From an uncultured Prevotella sp. (lineage in GTDB: Bacteria > Bacteroidota > Bacteroidia > Bacteroidales > Bacteroidaceae), in assembly GCA_900770395.1 (NCBI GenBank), contig CAAGKM010000022.1, forward strand, positions 1-22,737: DNA of 22,737 nucleotides, written 5' to 3'. The notes under the pieces were generated by a model. The model searched no databases, was not told the origin of the DNA, and worked only from the letters and a program-made list of their open reading frames with translations. Positions 22,182-22,737 of this stretch are shown in pieces. Made by a program: the position numbers and the translations under genes. The stretch's first letter is position 1, and the number at the start of each line of letters is the position of its first letter.

Positions 22182-22733
22182 CTATTTTCCCAATTTCACA
22201 TTAATGGTCTTGCCTGGATATACGGTCAGGTTGGCGGTGCCATTCTTCTTGATGTCCACATTCTGATAACAGGTGTCCACGACCACCTTGCCGTCAAGCT
22301 GTATCACACCCCACCGCCGAGGACTCTGCTCCACGGCACAATAGTCGCCCACAGGATTCTTGACATTACGGTAGATGGGTGGCACTATCACCCGTCCATC
22401 CTTCCTCAGCCCCCATTTGTTGTTTGAGCAGAACGGTTCGGCGTTTTGTAGTTGTATCAGCCGTTCTTTCTGCTTCTCTGCCTGTATGCGCTCCACCTTT
22501 TTACTAACCTTTTCCCTCAGTTGGCTGACAGCAGATATCAGTTTGATGATCTCTCCGTCATTTTGCTCATTGCCAATATAACGTTTCTTCTTTCCGTTCT
22601 CCACATAGTAATAGTTATTGTTGCGGTCAAAAATAATGATGCTTCCGTCTCCAAGCCATGTGTATATAATATACCAGTCCGTGTCATCATTGGCGAGAAT
22701 GCAGGCATGATGAAAGATACTGAGCTTTCCCAT
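22182..22733 (-). CDS. WG-repeat-like protein, probably continuing past the window edge
   Basis: 183 residues are visible from an ATG at 22733, but the frame is still open at the window edge (codon AAC before it), so the true start may lie outside. The N-terminal part ('DWYIIYTWLGDGSIIIFDRNNNYYY') has no signal peptide. A helical, charged stretch (about 60-92) follows. The C-terminal half has two WG-type repeats: 'WGLRKDGRVIVPPIYRNV' and 'WGVIQLDGKVVVDTCYQNV'. WG repeats occur in many Bacteroidota proteins of unknown role. No neighbouring gene suggests a function, and no clear terminator follows it. Confidence 0.6.
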   Translation of the reverse strand: MGKLSIFHHACILANDDTDWYIIYTWLGDGSIIIFDRNNNYYYVENGKKKRYIGNEQNDGEIIKLISAVSQLREKVSKKVERIQAEKQKERLIQLQNAEPFCSNNKWGLRKDGRVIVPPIYRNVKNPVGDYCAVEQSPRRWGVIQLDGKVVVDTCYQNVDIKKNGTANLTVYPGKTINVKLGK

Positions 22734-22737
22734 GTTA

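Overview
The window comes from a Bacteroidota genome, most likely a Prevotella/Segatella-type member of the Bacteroidales. This is inferred, not searched. The grounds are: promoters of the form TTTG-N19/20-TAnnTTTG before several genes, A-rich start regions without clear Shine-Dalgarno sites, a BtuG-like surface lipoprotein with a Ser-Asp-Asp-Asp export signal, a BspA-like leucine-rich repeat protein, and a DUF4861-type protein.

Layout. (1) 1-1898, AT-rich: a BspA-like LRR protein on the minus strand (183-1280), preceded by a leader of about 450 nt that starts at a good promoter (1739-1770) and holds a large nested hairpin, a competing pairing and two short ORFs. (2) 1899-2706: an MgtC-family membrane protein on the minus strand, with a promoter divergent from that of the B12 operon. 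(3) 2676-15731: one long plus-strand cobalamin operon behind a cobalamin riboswitch, ordered btuB, btuG-like, btuF, btuC, HAD phosphatase, cobU, cobT, cobS, cobQ, cobD, cbiB, btuD. Most junctions overlap or are a few bases apart. (4) 15731-17170: a perfect 19-bp inverted repeat, a secreted SGNH/GDSL hydrolase, and the frameshifted C-terminal remnant of an outer-membrane beta-barrel protein. (5) 17335-19313: an ECF sigma factor, a probable membrane anti-sigma factor and an exported protein of unknown function, closed by a strong terminator at 19320-19353. (6) 19378-22733, minus strand: a DUF4861-type secreted protein, a secreted alpha/beta-hydrolase and a partial WG-repeat protein.

How the B12 locus works. 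BtuB and the surface lipoprotein capture corrinoids. BtuF, BtuC and BtuD (the last encoded at the far end) move them across the inner membrane. CobQ, CobD and CbiB make cobyric acid and attach the aminopropanol arm. CobU, CobT and CobS assemble the nucleotide loop. No corrin-ring genes, corrinoid adenosyltransferase, threonine kinase or CobC phosphatase is present here. The HAD protein just before cobU is a candidate for the missing phosphatase step.

Most unusual signal. Short tandem repeats with 7-, 9- or 21-nt units sit in frame inside four otherwise conserved proteins: CobU, CobT, CobQ and the DUF4861 protein. Related or identical units also occur between genes at 8270-8296 and 15732-15785. 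This looks like a small interspersed-repeat system that invades protein loops without breaking the frame.
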